From Lutibacter oricola (GTDB taxonomy: Bacteria > Bacteroidota > Bacteroidia > Flavobacteriales > Flavobacteriaceae), in the NCBI RefSeq assembly GCF_900106565.1, contig NZ_FNNJ01000001.1, forward strand, positions 558,001-622,000: a stretch of 64,000 bases of DNA, read 5' to 3'. A program made the position numbers and the translations under genes. Shown piece after piece: positions 16,782 to 31,400 of the stretch. Every line of letters starts with the position of its first letter. Position 1 is the stretch's first letter. Below the pieces are notes generated by a model, which saw only the letters and a list, made by a program, of their open reading frames with translations, had not been told where the DNA came from and did no database searches.

Positions 16782-19250
16782 ATGAAACATATATTTTTAA
16801 GCATATTCACTTTAGTATTCGCCTTTAGCGTATACTCTCAATATTCTTCTGAAGAAAACTTTAATAAAAATTGGCTTTTCTATAATGATATTGCTGAAGG
16901 AGCAGAACAACCAAAGTTTAATGATACTGATTGGCGAAAGCTAAATTTACCACACGATTGGGCAATTGAAGGACCTTTTGATAGTAAATACGATTGTCGT
17001 ATGGGAGCATTACCTGTTCACGGTACAGGTTGGTATCGTAAACATTTTGCAATGCCAGCTTCATCAAAAGGAAAAGTTGTTAGAATAGAGTTCGAAGGCG
17101 CCATGTACAATACCCACGTTTGGGTAAACGGAAATAAGGTTGGACACAGACCTTATGGATATATTGGTTTTGAGTTTGATATTAGTAAGTATTTAAAATA
17201 TGATGGTTCAGAAAATGTTGTGGCTGTTCGTTTAACACCTGAAGATTATTCTTCGCGTTGGTATCCGGGTGCTGGAATTTACCGTTCGGTTTGGTTGAGA
17301 GTTGATGAGCCTGTTCATATTGCTATGTGGGGAACCTATATTACTACGCCAACAGCAACGGAAGCCAAAGGAGTAGTTCAACACGAAACAACCATAGTAA
17401 ATAAATCTTCAGAAGATAAAAAAGTAAAGGTTTTACATACTTATTTTAATGCTGAAGGAAAGGAAGTTGCCAAAAATTCAGAAGAAATTATTGCAAAAGC
17501 AGGAGAAAAAACGTGGTCAGGAACATTTACCAATATTTTAAACCCGAAATTGTGGAATGTGTATCAACCAAATTTATATTCAGTAATTACAACTATTTCA
17601 GAAGGCGAAAAAGTCTTGGATACGTACAATACCACCTTCGGAATTAGAAATATTACCTATACTTCTGATGGTTTCTTTATCAACAGAAAGCAAGTAAAAT
17701 TTAATGGTGTAAACTTACATCACGATAATGGTGCTTTGGGAGCAGCAGTTTACAAAAGAGCAGATGAACGTAAACTTGAAATTATGAAAGATATGGGCGT
17801 AAATGCCATTCGTTGTAGTCATAATCCACCATCACGAGAATTTTTAGAGGTTTGTGATGAAATGGGAATTTTAGTAATTGATGAATCTTATGACTGCTGG
17901 GAAATTCCGAAGATTAAAAACGGTTACAATGTAATGTTTAAAGAATGGGGAGAGCGTGATTTACAAGATATGATTTTACGAGATAGAAGTCATCCATCTG
18001 TAATTATGTGGAGTATTGGTAACGAAATTAAAGAACAATGGCAACCAACTATTGGTTGGAAAGTAGCGAAAAGATTGAATGCTATTTGTAAAAACTTTGA
18101 TACATCACGCCCTACAACAGCAGGATTTAATTCTTATCCAACGGCTTATATGAACAATATGGCACAACAAGTGGATATTGCAGGAGCAAATTACAAAGCT
18201 GTAAAATACGGAGAATTAAAAGAGAATTTCCCTGAATTGGCATTGTATGGTTCTGAAACTTCTGGTGTGGCAAGTAGTAGAGGCGTATATCATTTTCCAG
18301 TTGAAAAGTATAAAAAGCACAAGTCCTTACACGTTACAAGTTACGATATTGTAGGGCCGGTTTGGGTATTTCCACCGGATATTGAATTTCATTTTCAGAA
18401 GGAGAATCCGCATATTTTAGGAGAATTTATCTGGACAGGTTTTGATTATTTAGGAGAAACAAGCCCTTATGGCGGATTGGATAATATAGATAATGATGGT
18501 CATTGGAATTCAGATTATCCTTCACGAAGCTCATATTTTGGAGCTGTAGATTTAGCGGGATTTCCAAAAGATAGATTTTACCAATACCAAAGTCAATGGA
18601 CCACCAAACCAATGATTCACTTAATGCCACACTGGAATTTAGGAAAGGAACTGATTGGAGAAACCGTTCCTGTTTATTGTTACACCAATTGCGATGAAGC
18701 AGAGTTGTTTGTAAACGGAAAATCAATGGGTAAAAAGGTAAAAGGAAAAGATTTAACCAGACGTATAGTTGATTTTCTTCGTTACGATCCAAAGCATTTT
18801 GATTCACCTTATTTATTAAGTTGGGATGTGCCTTATCAACCTGGAGCAATTAAAGTTGTAGGCTATAAAAACGGAAAAAAGATAAACGATAAGGAAATTA
18901 AAACAGCTGGAAAACCGAAACAAATAAAACTTTCAGTAGATAGAAATGTAATTGATGCCGACGGAAAGGATTTAGCATATGTAACCGTTGAAATTTTAGA
19001 TAAAAACGGAAATTTCTGTCCATTAGCCGATAATCAGGTGTATTTTGAAGTTTCAGGAACAGGAAAGTTAGTAGGAGTTGATAACGGAAGTCAAATTTCA
19101 ACAGAATCCTTTCAGGCTTCAAAACGAAAAGTATTTAACGGTTTAGCATTGGCTATTTTAAATTCAAATGAAGGTGAAACCGGAACCATAAAACTGAAAG
19201 CGAAATCAAAAGGTTTAAAAGGAGCAACTGTATTAATTAATACTAATTAA
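16782..19250 (+). CDS. GH2 glycosidase (beta-galactosidase or beta-glucuronidase type), secreted
   Basis: An 822-residue retaining exo-glycosidase of family GH2 with a signal peptide ending near YSQ (20). It has the N-terminal sugar-binding jelly roll (LPHDWAIEGPF, GTGWYRK, NVVAVRL), an immunoglobulin-like domain, and a TIM barrel with RCSHNPPSREFLEVCDEMG, the acid/base Glu415 in SIGNEIKEQW and the nucleophile Glu492 in YGSETSG. GEFIWTGFDYLGE follows. A C-terminal Ig-like domain (from about 720) resembles Big_1/DUF4982-type additions found in Bacteroidetes GH2. Family GH2 covers beta-galactosidases, beta-glucuronidases and mannosidases; I cannot pick one. It lies 12 bases ahead of the next gene, in an operon-like arrangement. 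Confidence 0.92.
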   Translation: MKHIFLSIFTLVFAFSVYSQYSSEENFNKNWLFYNDIAEGAEQPKFNDTDWRKLNLPHDWAIEGPFDSKYDCRMGALPVHGTGWYRKHFAMPASSKGKVVRIEFEGAMYNTHVWVNGNKVGHRPYGYIGFEFDISKYLKYDGSENVVAVRLTPEDYSSRWYPGAGIYRSVWLRVDEPVHIAMWGTYITTPTATEAKGVVQHETTIVNKSSEDKKVKVLHTYFNAEGKEVAKNSEEIIAKAGEKTWSGTFTNILNPKLWNVYQPNLYSVITTISEGEKVLDTYNTTFGIRNITYTSDGFFINRKQVKFNGVNLHHDNGALGAAVYKRADERKLEIMKDMGVNAIRCSHNPPSREFLEVCDEMGILVIDESYDCWEIPKIKNGYNVMFKEWGERDLQDMILRDRSHPSVIMWSIGNEIKEQWQPTIGWKVAKRLNAICKNFDTSRPTTAGFNSYPTAYMNNMAQQVDIAGANYKAVKYGELKENFPELALYGSETSGVASSRGVYHFPVEKYKKHKSLHVTSYDIVGPVWVFPPDIEFHFQKENPHILGEFIWTGFDYLGETSPYGGLDNIDNDGHWNSDYPSRSSYFGAVDLAGFPKDRFYQYQSQWTTKPMIHLMPHWNLGKELIGETVPVYCYTNCDEAELFVNGKSMGKKVKGKDLTRRIVDFLRYDPKHFDSPYLLSWDVPYQPGAIKVVGYKNGKKINDKEIKTAGKPKQIKLSVDRNVIDADGKDLAYVTVEILDKNGNFCPLADNQVYFEVSGTGKLVGVDNGSQISTESFQASKRKVFNGLALAILNSNEGETGTIKLKAKSKGLKGATVLINTN

Positions 19251-19262
19251 TTATTATAAAAA

Positions 19263-20969
19263 ATGAAACCATTAAAATCATCATATTTAATTCTATTACT
19301 TTTAAGTTTAACACTTATAAATTGTACTAATTCCGAAGAAAAAAAGGAAAACAATCCACGATATCCAGTATTAATGAATATGGTGCATCACAATCCGGGA
19401 GAGCCACGATTCAATACAAAATATACCGAACCGGCATATATTAAAAAGTTAGGCTACAACGGGCAAGTACCAAAGTTTGAAATTCAGTGTGCGGTAACTT
19501 ATGATGATTATGAAGCCAATTTAGTGCCAGATAATACACCTGAAAAATTGTGGATTGAGCGAAAAGCTCACGATGTACGAATAATGTTGGAAAATGCCAA
19601 ACGTACAGGAATGCCGATTTATCCGTTTACTGATGTGTTGGTAGTGCCAAAATCGGTAATGGAAAAGTACGGTGATGAGATGAAAGAAGACGGAAGATTG
19701 TCCATTCACAAACCGCGAACACAGGAAATTTTAAAGGCTCAAATTGCTGAAATATTTAAAAAATTTCCAGAATTAGGTGGATTAACCATTCGTTTTGGAG
19801 AAACCTATTTACACGATACGCCTTTTCATACCGGAAACAGACCGGTTTATGGAGCAGAAGACCATAAAGAAATTCTTAATTTATTAAGAGAAGAAGTTTG
19901 TGTAAAAAGAAACAAAAAGTTGTTTTACAGAACGTGGGATTGGGGAAAAATCAAAAAGAAATTTCATTTGAGACCGGATGTGTATTTGGAAATTACAAAT
20001 GCCGTGGAACCACATCCAAATTTGTATTTCTCCATTAAACACGTAAACGGGGATTTTCTGAGAGACCTTCCGTTTAATAAAACCATTGGCATAGGAAAAC
20101 ATCAGCAAATTGTAGAAGTTTCAATCAATCAGGCGGGAATGTATGGCAGAAATGCACACCCTTATTACATAGGAAAAGGCGTAACCGAAGGTTGGCCGGA
20201 AATGAAAGAAAAGAAAGGTTTACGTGATTTATACGAAAATCAGCAGGTAAAAGGAATCTGGACGTGGACTTGGGGAGACGGTTGGTACGGACCATATTTT
20301 GGAAATGAATTCTGGATGGATTTAAATGAATACATTATCAGAGAATTTGCCAAAAATCCATTAAAAACAGAAGAAGAACTTTTTAATGAATATGCTCAAG
20401 AGGTTTTAAAAATGTCTTCAGAAAACATTAAAAAACTGCGTGAATTGTGTTTGTTATCTGTAAATGCAGTGTTTAAAGGTCAGGCAACAAGTATGCAGTA
20501 TATGCAACCTTGGTGGATTAGAGATCACTTTTTCTCAGCGCAGGATATGTCTATTTATGTAAAAAAAGGAATTGCAAATAAAGTACTAAAAGAGAAAAAA
20601 GAAAACCTGAAACAATGGTATAAAATGGAAGACATTGCTAATAGTATTTCATTACCAAATAAAGAAGATGAACAATTTATAAAAGTTTCAACTACCTATG
20701 GAAGAATAAAATACGAGTTAATAGAATTGATTTTCCGAACACAAATTATGTTTGCTCAACTAGAAAAAGGAAAGCCATTCAATAAAGAAGAAGCAAAATT
20801 AATTTTAGATACCTACGATCAAAAATGGAACGAGTGGAGAGCTTTAAAGAAAAACAATTCTTGTTGTCCAACATTGTATGTAGATTATGAAGCAACCCAT
20901 TGCCAAGGAAATAAACCATTTATTACTTCAATTAAAAAATTAGAACAACTTTTAGTTAAGAATAACTAG
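19263..20969 (+). CDS. Glycosidase-like lipoprotein of unrecognised family
   Basis: A 568-residue protein with a lipoprotein signal (LTLINCTNS, Cys21). I do not recognise a named CAZy family. Alternating strands and helices suggest a TIM barrel: IYPFTDVLVV, LGGLTIRFGETYLHDTP with a Glu at the strand end, FYRTWDWG, DVYLEITNAVEPH, and KGIWTWTWGDGWYGP, rich in the aromatic and acidic residues that line sugar-binding clefts. The GGLTIRFGE element resembles GIGLTLGEG in the lipoprotein at 22914 and the general layout recalls GH67-type glucuronidases. A helical C-terminal part follows. It is in tight tandem with the GH2 gene (12 bases), so it probably cleaves a linkage in the same glycan. Function is inferred from context only. 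Confidence 0.6.
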   Translation: MKPLKSSYLILLLLSLTLINCTNSEEKKENNPRYPVLMNMVHHNPGEPRFNTKYTEPAYIKKLGYNGQVPKFEIQCAVTYDDYEANLVPDNTPEKLWIERKAHDVRIMLENAKRTGMPIYPFTDVLVVPKSVMEKYGDEMKEDGRLSIHKPRTQEILKAQIAEIFKKFPELGGLTIRFGETYLHDTPFHTGNRPVYGAEDHKEILNLLREEVCVKRNKKLFYRTWDWGKIKKKFHLRPDVYLEITNAVEPHPNLYFSIKHVNGDFLRDLPFNKTIGIGKHQQIVEVSINQAGMYGRNAHPYYIGKGVTEGWPEMKEKKGLRDLYENQQVKGIWTWTWGDGWYGPYFGNEFWMDLNEYIIREFAKNPLKTEEELFNEYAQEVLKMSSENIKKLRELCLLSVNAVFKGQATSMQYMQPWWIRDHFFSAQDMSIYVKKGIANKVLKEKKENLKQWYKMEDIANSISLPNKEDEQFIKVSTTYGRIKYELIELIFRTQIMFAQLEKGKPFNKEEAKLILDTYDQKWNEWRALKKNNSCCPTLYVDYEATHCQGNKPFITSIKKLEQLLVKNN

Positions 20970-21030
20970 TAATATTGTTAGAGAATTCTGCAATAGTAAA
21001 TGATAATATTTTAAAAAATTAAAGATATAT

Positions 21031-22851
21031 ATGAAAACAATAAAAACAACATTAATAATCCTAAGCTTCCTATTTGTAGGAAAAGCTATTGCTCAGCAAC
21101 CAAACGTACTTTATATTTTAACAGACGATCATCGTTATGATGTAGTGCGTTCATTCAATAAAATGATAACTGGAAATGAAATGAGTGAATTGGGGTATGT
21201 TGAATCTCCGGAAATTGACAAGTTGGCTGAAATGGGAACTACTTTTATTAATACCTATTGTCAGGCTCAGGGTTGTGCGCCATCTCGTGCTTCTATGCAT
21301 TACGGGCGATACCCTTTTCGATCTGGAATTTACGAGTTTGAATATCACAATAATACATTAGAACATTCAAAACCTACATTGCCAGAGCAAATGGCAAAAT
21401 TAGGTTATCAAACTTTTCATGTAGGTAAACTTGGTGTACGTATTAAAACATTAAAAGATGGAAAAACCAAGCCATACGCTATTTATCAAACAGATATAGA
21501 CTTTAGAACTTTAGCAAGAGAAAATTTAACTGCGTGGGGAAGTGATTGGCTAAGAGAAGTGAATGGACATAAGTTAGAGAAACCAAAAAATTATTCTTTC
21601 ATAGTTAATGATAATGGTGAACGCGAGTACATTTCTACTGAAATTGAAGATATGGGTTTTCAAAAGAAAGGAACTGCGGAGGCTACTGTGAAAAAGTACG
21701 ATTTGTTGCGTAAAATTAAAGGTAAAAAGAAAACTACTTTTGATATGGGAATGATTATTGGCGGTGTAAGTGCACGCAAGGCTGGGAAAACTCGTGATGG
21801 TTATTATACTTCTGTATTTCAAGATTATTTAAATAATGCAGACAAACCTTTTTCAGTTGGTTCTTTAACTTACAATGGAATTAATTCTTCTAAACCTGTA
21901 TTTTGTCATATTGGGTATGATTTTCCGCATACACCAGTGCTTCCACCTGCCGATTATAGAGAGCGTTTTAAACAACATAAATATAAAGTTCCAGAGCTTA
22001 GCGATGAAGAATATACCGCAATGGCAAAGCAAATGAAAAAAGTAGTTGACAGGAATTTCACTAATAATTATAGTGATAAAGACAAACAAACTATGATCCA
22101 AGATTATTTTGCTTTTTGTGCTTATGGAGACAAATTAATAGGTGATGCTGTAGATACTTTTATAAAATATAGCGAGTCGAAAAAACAAGAATGGATGGTT
22201 ATTTATGTTCATGGAGATCACGGTTGGAAATTGAATGAGCATGGTGCTATTTCTAAATTTACTCCGTGGGATATTGATAGTCATAACCCAATTGTAGTGG
22301 TATCTTCTGATAAAAATAAATTTCCAGCAGGAAAGGTTGTTAGTGATTTTACAGAGTTTGTAGATATTGCTCCAACCGCATTGGCTGCTGCCGGAGCTAA
22401 ATTAAAAAATGAAGAATTTAGTTATTTAGATGGTTTAGATTTAGCAAAGATTGTACAAGGGAAAGCACCAGTTCGTGATTATGTTATTGGTGAAAGTCAT
22501 GCAGTTACAGGTCCACGTGCATTTATTCGTACTAACGAATATGTGTTTTCAATACAAACTCGTCCTAACACTAAACACGGCGAAAATATGAAATGGGCTT
22601 TAAATGCAAATTATAAAGATTTGGACCCAGCTTTATATCATATTACTAAAGATCCACAAGAAATTAACAATGTAGCGTTTGATAAAAAGTACAAATCTAT
22701 TGCCAAAGCTATGAAAGAAAAATTGCTGAATATTGTTTTGGGAGATAACAGAGTTGAAGTGGAATGGGAAAAATGGGGAAGCGGTACAAAAGTATTTCAT
22801 AGTAATTTTGCTCCAGGTTCGCATGATTTTAAGTTGAAATTACCAAAATAG
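21031..22851 (+). CDS. S1 sulfatase, secreted
   Basis: A 606-residue sulfatase, longer than most in the locus, with a signal peptide ending AIAQ (about 22). Motifs are LTDDHRYD (30-37), the maturation motif CAPSRAS with Cys82, [10 protein letters not shown], and [12 protein letters not shown] for the second metal-binding region. An insertion between about 150 and 260 contains a basic, glycine-containing segment ([13 protein letters not shown]) and accounts for the extra length. The form CAPSRAS followed by MHYGRYPFR occurs in sulfatases whose subfamily I cannot assign with confidence. It lies 61 bases after the preceding lipoprotein gene and 62 bases before the next. Its role would be to desulfate oligosaccharides in the periplasm or on the surface. 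Confidence 0.92.
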   Translation: MKTIKTTLIILSFLFVGKAIAQQPNVLYILTDDHRYDVVRSFNKMITGNEMSELGYVESPEIDKLAEMGTTFINTYCQAQGCAPSRASMHYGRYPFRSGIYEFEYHNNTLEHSKPTLPEQMAKLGYQTFHVGKLGVRIKTLKDGKTKPYAIYQTDIDFRTLARENLTAWGSDWLREVNGHKLEKPKNYSFIVNDNGEREYISTEIEDMGFQKKGTAEATVKKYDLLRKIKGKKKTTFDMGMIIGGVSARKAGKTRDGYYTSVFQDYLNNADKPFSVGSLTYNGINSSKPVFCHIGYDFPHTPVLPPADYRERFKQHKYKVPELSDEEYTAMAKQMKKVVDRNFTNNYSDKDKQTMIQDYFAFCAYGDKLIGDAVDTFIKYSESKKQEWMVIYVHGDHGWKLNEHGAISKFTPWDIDSHNPIVVVSSDKNKFPAGKVVSDFTEFVDIAPTALAAAGAKLKNEEFSYLDGLDLAKIVQGKAPVRDYVIGESHAVTGPRAFIRTNEYVFSIQTRPNTKHGENMKWALNANYKDLDPALYHITKDPQEINNVAFDKKYKSIAKAMKEKLLNIVLGDNRVEVEWEKWGSGTKVFHSNFAPGSHDFKLKLPK

Positions 22852-22913
22852 TATAGAATACGAGTAGCTGCATTTTGAAAACATTAAGCCATAGAATTAA
22901 AATATCAACTAAA

Positions 22914-25076
22914 ATGAAATACATAAAACTTTTATTTTTAATTATCATAATTAATTCGTGTAACAAAAAACAACATAATATTAATGTTTTTATTGAATCA
23001 GAAAATGCTCAAACCGAATATGCAGTTTCTAACGCAGGAAAGTTGTTTGATACTGATATTCTACAACGAGTTTTTGAAAAGCAGGAAGCCGATATCATTG
23101 TATCTGTAAATGAAGCTGAAAATTTAAAGCCAGAAGGATTCATTTTAACAAGAAATTCCGAAGGAAAACTAGAAATAGTCGGTAAAGATACCAATGGTGC
23201 TATGTATGGGATTTTTGATGTTGCTGAACAACTATCTTTTGGTAAGAATTTTCAAAACCTTAAAGAAAAGACAATTAATCCATCATTGAAAAATCGATTT
23301 GTAAAATTTAATTTACCTTGGAGTCCATATCGAAAAGGAGAAGTAATTTCTCAACACGAAGAAACTTGTAGAGATACGCTTTATTGGAAATCGTTTTTAG
23401 ATATGATGGCTACAAATAGGTTAAATGTATTGTCGTTATGGAATTTGCATCCGTTTACAGATATGATCAAGCCTGAAAAGTATCCTGAAGCTTCTTCGTT
23501 AAGTGATTCTGAACTAGCAGAACGTAAACAATTCTGGAAAACAGTGTTGCAAATGGCCAAAGAGCGTGGTATTCAAACATATATTGTTAATTGGAATATA
23601 TTTTTGCCTGATGAATTTGTAGCTGCTCATAATCTCTCAGATTATAAAATGACTGATAAACATTGGGGGCAAGGTTATACTTCAGAATTAATTGAAGACT
23701 ATACGCGAGAATGTATAAAACAGGTAATTAATGAATATCCAGATTTAACAGGAATTGGTCTTACGCTTGGTGAAGGAATGGGAGGAATGACATCTACTGA
23801 GCGCAGAGATTGGGCAAACAGAGCCATTATTGAAGGAATGCAAATGGCAAACCGAAAGGCAAAACTGCTATATCGAGCTCCTTTATCTGCCTCAACAGCA
23901 AGTACAGGTGACACCGATAAAATAACCGAAGTACTAACTCGCGAAACGTTAGATACTTTAAGTATTCCTTCTGAAACAATTATAAGTTTTAAATACAATT
24001 GGTCGCACGGACATTCATCAGACAAATTATTTATAGTTCACGGAGGAAAATTATCAGATACGTATTGGAACCCTGCACCAAAAAATTACTCGGTTCTTTG
24101 GACTGTTCGAAACGAAGACTTTTTTGTTCACCGTTGGGCACAACCTGATTTTGTGAGACGTTTTATTAAAAATAATGTCTCACAATCGTATATGTCTGGT
24201 TGCATAATAGGTTCCGAATGTTATATACCTGCTAAAGATTATTTTTCAAATAATGCTGCAAAAAATCAATTTAAATATGCGTATGAGCGCCAATGGTTGT
24301 GGTATTCCATTTGGGGTAGATTGCTATATGATACACAAACAGATGACGAATTATTTGCACAGCAATTAAATAAAAAGTTTGGTGTTGAATACGGAAATGA
24401 GCTGTTAGAAACTTGGAAAACAGCAAGTGACTATTACCATTTATTTTCGTCATTTTATATTGGTTCTTGGGATGCAGCATTGTATTCCGAAGGATTTTCT
24501 TCAATTATGCGCGGCTCAAATGTTGATAAGAAAAATAAATTTGACATTATTACAATGCAAGCGTTAGGAAATCGTCCGGTGTTGGATACTTCAAAATTTA
24601 TAAATATTCAGGATTATGTATTGGGAAAAGATTCTGTTTCCGAAGAAATTATAACTCCGCCGGAATTAGTTGATGTTTTGAATAAAAATGCTAAAAGAAT
24701 TCTTAATGACCTTGAAAAATATAGAAAAGCATCTACAAATCAAGAGCTAGAAATCGAATTAACAGATTTGGAAACATTAGCCTATTTACAAAAGTTTTTT
24801 GCAGAAAGAATTAATGCAACCTTATTGTTAGCCGAACATATTTTATTGGATAAAAATCTTGAAGAAGAACAAATTAAACAGCATTTGGATGTATCAATTG
24901 CATATTGGGAAAAGATTACAGAATTAAAAGAGCGGTACAATAAACAAGTTATACCAAACATTTTTAATAAAAATTTAGATTACCAAAAATATTTAGAAAC
25001 ATTGACTGATGAACGAAATAATTTTCAAGAAATAAAAGAATTTTATAAGCATCACGTAAGCACATTATCATTTTAA
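22914..25076 (+). CDS. GH67-like glycosidase lipoprotein, family unassigned
   Basis: A 720-residue lipoprotein; starting at ATG 22914 gives a proper signal with lipobox (IIINSCNKK), so the TTG 39 bases upstream is not used. Residues about 25-120 form the small alpha/beta domain found ahead of the barrel in GH67, GH20 and GH115, with GFILTRNSEGKLEIVGKDT and GAMYGIFDVAEQL as its hallmark. The barrel contains NRLNVLSLWNLHPF, TYIVNWNIFLPDEF and GIGLTLGEGMGGM, whose Glu is a candidate catalytic residue. A helical C-terminal region follows. GH67 enzymes are alpha-glucuronidases, but the classical GH67 active-site sequences are not obvious, so this may be a separate family. It sits between a sulfatase and a large GH2. 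Confidence 0.65.
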   Translation: MKYIKLLFLIIIINSCNKKQHNINVFIESENAQTEYAVSNAGKLFDTDILQRVFEKQEADIIVSVNEAENLKPEGFILTRNSEGKLEIVGKDTNGAMYGIFDVAEQLSFGKNFQNLKEKTINPSLKNRFVKFNLPWSPYRKGEVISQHEETCRDTLYWKSFLDMMATNRLNVLSLWNLHPFTDMIKPEKYPEASSLSDSELAERKQFWKTVLQMAKERGIQTYIVNWNIFLPDEFVAAHNLSDYKMTDKHWGQGYTSELIEDYTRECIKQVINEYPDLTGIGLTLGEGMGGMTSTERRDWANRAIIEGMQMANRKAKLLYRAPLSASTASTGDTDKITEVLTRETLDTLSIPSETIISFKYNWSHGHSSDKLFIVHGGKLSDTYWNPAPKNYSVLWTVRNEDFFVHRWAQPDFVRRFIKNNVSQSYMSGCIIGSECYIPAKDYFSNNAAKNQFKYAYERQWLWYSIWGRLLYDTQTDDELFAQQLNKKFGVEYGNELLETWKTASDYYHLFSSFYIGSWDAALYSEGFSSIMRGSNVDKKNKFDIITMQALGNRPVLDTSKFINIQDYVLGKDSVSEEIITPPELVDVLNKNAKRILNDLEKYRKASTNQELEIELTDLETLAYLQKFFAERINATLLLAEHILLDKNLEEEQIKQHLDVSIAYWEKITELKERYNKQVIPNIFNKNLDYQKYLETLTDERNNFQEIKEFYKHHVSTLSF

Positions 25077-25088
25077 CCATTGAATTAA

Positions 25089-28304
<3,216 letters not shown>

Positions 28305-28340
28305 TAAATTAAAGATTAGAAAAAAATTTAAATAAATACT

Positions 28341-28377
28341 AACCCAACTGAATTTTTAGTTGGGTTTTGTTTTTTTA
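28341..28377 (+). terminator. Rho-independent terminator after the GH2 gene
   Basis: AACCCAACT (28341-28349) pairs perfectly with AGTTGGGTT (28358-28366) around an 8-base loop and is followed by TTGTTTTTTT. It separates the first sulfatase/glycosidase block from the HTCS gene. Confidence 0.92.
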
Positions 28378-28460
28378 TAATGTTAAGCTATTAAATTTAA
28401 TTAGGTATTTCTCTAAATTTATTTTCTTTAGATTCAACAAAAAACACGAAATTTACCCTA

Positions 28461-31400
28461 ATGAAAAAATATGCTTTTATATTTCTTTTTTATCTATTAA
28501 CTTTTGGGTTGAGTGCAACGGAGTTTCATAAATTGACAACTTTAGATGGGCTTTCTCAAAACGATGTTAATTATATTTTTCAGGATAGTAGAGGTTTTAT
28601 TTGGATTGGTACTAATGACGGATTGAATAGATATGATGGATATAATTTTAAAGTATTTAGAAAAGAGCCTAGAGAACAAGGAGGATTACGTAGTAATATT
28701 ATAAATTCAATAGTTGAAGATAAACAAGGGAATTTATGGGTAGGTTCACTAGATAACGGTGTTAGTAAATACAATATTTCAACAAATAAATTTACATCCA
28801 TTATTAATAAGGGTAATAATCCCGAAATTTTTGCTTCAAACGGAAGTTTAAAATTGATGGCCGATAGTAGAGGGAATATTTGGGTGCTAACCAATAATGG
28901 AATTGAAATTATTAATTCTAAAAACAATAAGATTGAGAGTGTTATTCAAAATAAAAACCTTGTAAATTCTCCACAAACATTTTTTGAAGATAAAAGCGGT
29001 ATTGTATGGATTGGTACCTCGAATGGACTTTTAAAATTGAACCCAAAAACATTTGAATTAGAAAAGGAGTTTAAGTTGGAAACATCTGTAATTTATATTT
29101 CACAATGGGGTAATAACTTATTTTTTTCCAATAATGATGGCGTTTATCAATTTAAAGAAAAAGAGAGTAGCGCACATAAAATACCAAATGTTATTGGTGG
29201 AAAATCAATCTTTGTAGATGATAATAATTTGTGGGTAGCTTCTTTTAAAAAGGGAATTTTTGTTTACAATTTATCTAAAGAAAATACAATTTCGGCTAGT
29301 TCAAATAGTATAAAATGGAATTCGAGAAAGAATGATTTTATGAACTATAATGTTTCATCCTTATTAAAAGATAATTCAGGATTAATTTGGATAGGTACAA
29401 GTGGTGGAGGTGTTGAAGTTTACAATCCAAAAGGTCAATTTTTTAAACATTATACAGCAACAAAAAATAAAGGTAGTTTATCTCATAAAACAGTTAGATC
29501 GGTTTTAGAAGATAATTATCAGAATTTATGGGTTGGAACTGAAAATGGAGGGTTGAATTTCCTTCCAAAAGAACATAAAAATAATTATAATAAAGGTTTT
29601 ATTTCAATTTTACCCAACCATAGCTTTGTTACGGTGTTAAGCCTTGATAAAAAAAATGATAGAGTTTGGGTAGGTTTACCAGCTGGAATTAAAATATTTA
29701 GTGCTAAAACAGGCGAAGAAATTTCTTTACCTAAGAATAGTTTTAATGGAATAAACGCTGTTTTTTCAATATTAATTGATAGTACTGGTGTTGTTTGGAT
29801 AGGAACCTACGGCAAAGGGTTGTGGCGATTAAAATTGGACAAAAATGGAAACTATTTAAAAACTAGATTTATTGCTGAAGGAAAAAATAATTCATTGTCT
29901 GCAAATATTGTAAGAAGTATTTTAGAAGATAAAAACGGTAATATTTGGGTTGGAACTTCAGCAGGTTTAAACAAAATTAAGTTTGAAGATAAGTTAAAGA
30001 ATAAACTCAGTTTTGAAGTTTATAAAAATGATATTAATAACCCTAAAAGCATAAGCCATAATTATATTTTACCCTTATTTGAAACTTCAACAGGAGACTT
30101 ATGGATTGGTACTTTGGGTGGTGGTTTAAATAAATTATGTGAAGGCGAAAATGGAACTCATTATTTTGAAACAATAACAACAAATAATGGTTTACCAAAC
30201 AATGCAATAAAAGGCATTTTAGAAGATGAAAAAGGAAATTTATGGATTTCTACAAATAAAGGAATCAGCCGCTTTAATCCAGAAAATAAAAGCATTCGAA
30301 ATTTTGGTGTAAGCGATGGCTTACAAGATTTTGAGTTTAGAGATTTTGCTTGTTACAAGCGTGCATCTGGAGAAATGATTTTTGGTGGAGTTAACGGATT
30401 CAATACATTTTTTCCGAATAAAATATCGCTCGATACAACTATTAATAAAGTTGTTTTTACAGATCTTGAAATTCTAAATCAACCAATTGGTGTAGGCGAT
30501 GAGTATAAAGGCAGAGTTATTTTAAACCAATCAATTAATAGTTTAGATGAATTAGAACTCAAGTACCAAGAAAACAGTTTTACCATTTATTTTTCAGGTT
30601 TGCATTATGCTTCGCCAAGTAAAAATCAATACAAATACAAACTAGAAGGTTTTGATGATGCTTGGGTTTCGGTAAATTCGAATACTCGATTTGCGAAATA
30701 CACGAATTTAAATTCAGGAAAATATACCTTAAATGTAATTGCTTCAAATAGTGATGGACATTGGAATACTAACCCGAAATCAATTACAATAATTGTAAAA
30801 TCACCGTGGTATTTCTCGGGTTTTGCAATAGCTATTTATGTATTGTTATTTGCACTGGCATTGTGGTTTTTTAGGCGTTTTACAATAATTGGAGTACAGC
30901 GCAAAAGTAAATTGGAAATGGAAAGTTTTGAGAAAGAAAAAATTCAAAAACTTTCACAAATGAAACTTCAATTTTTTACAAATATTTCACACGAGTTTAG
31001 AACGCCATTAACATTAATTATTGGTCCCATAGCTAAATTGCTGAAAGAAAAAGAGTCAATGCCCATTGAAAAGGTTGAAGAAAATTATGAGATTATTAAT
31101 AGAAATGCCATTAGTTTGCAAAGGTTGGTAAATCAATTAATGGATTTTAGAAAATTTGAACAAGGTAAAATAAATATAAAAGCAAGTGAAGGAAATCTAA
31201 TTGGGTTTATTCAAAAAGTTATGACTTCATTCAATTTTATAGCTGAACAAAAAGAAATTGAATTTACATTTAAGCACCTATCACATAATTTACCATTATG
31301 GTTTGATGCCAATAAACTTGAAAAAGTATTGATGAATTTATTATCCAATGCATTTAAATTTACAAACAGAAACGGAAGTATTACACTAAAAGTTGAAGAA

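Noticed and set aside
18427-18849. A 140-codon minus-strand open frame inside the GH2 gene
   Set aside because: It lies opposite conserved GH2 domains, has no recognisable motifs and no promoter-like sequence.
28305-28460. Promoter for the HTCS gene
   Set aside because: The region holds the terminator at 28341-28377, but no TAnnTTTG box could be placed convincingly before the start codon.
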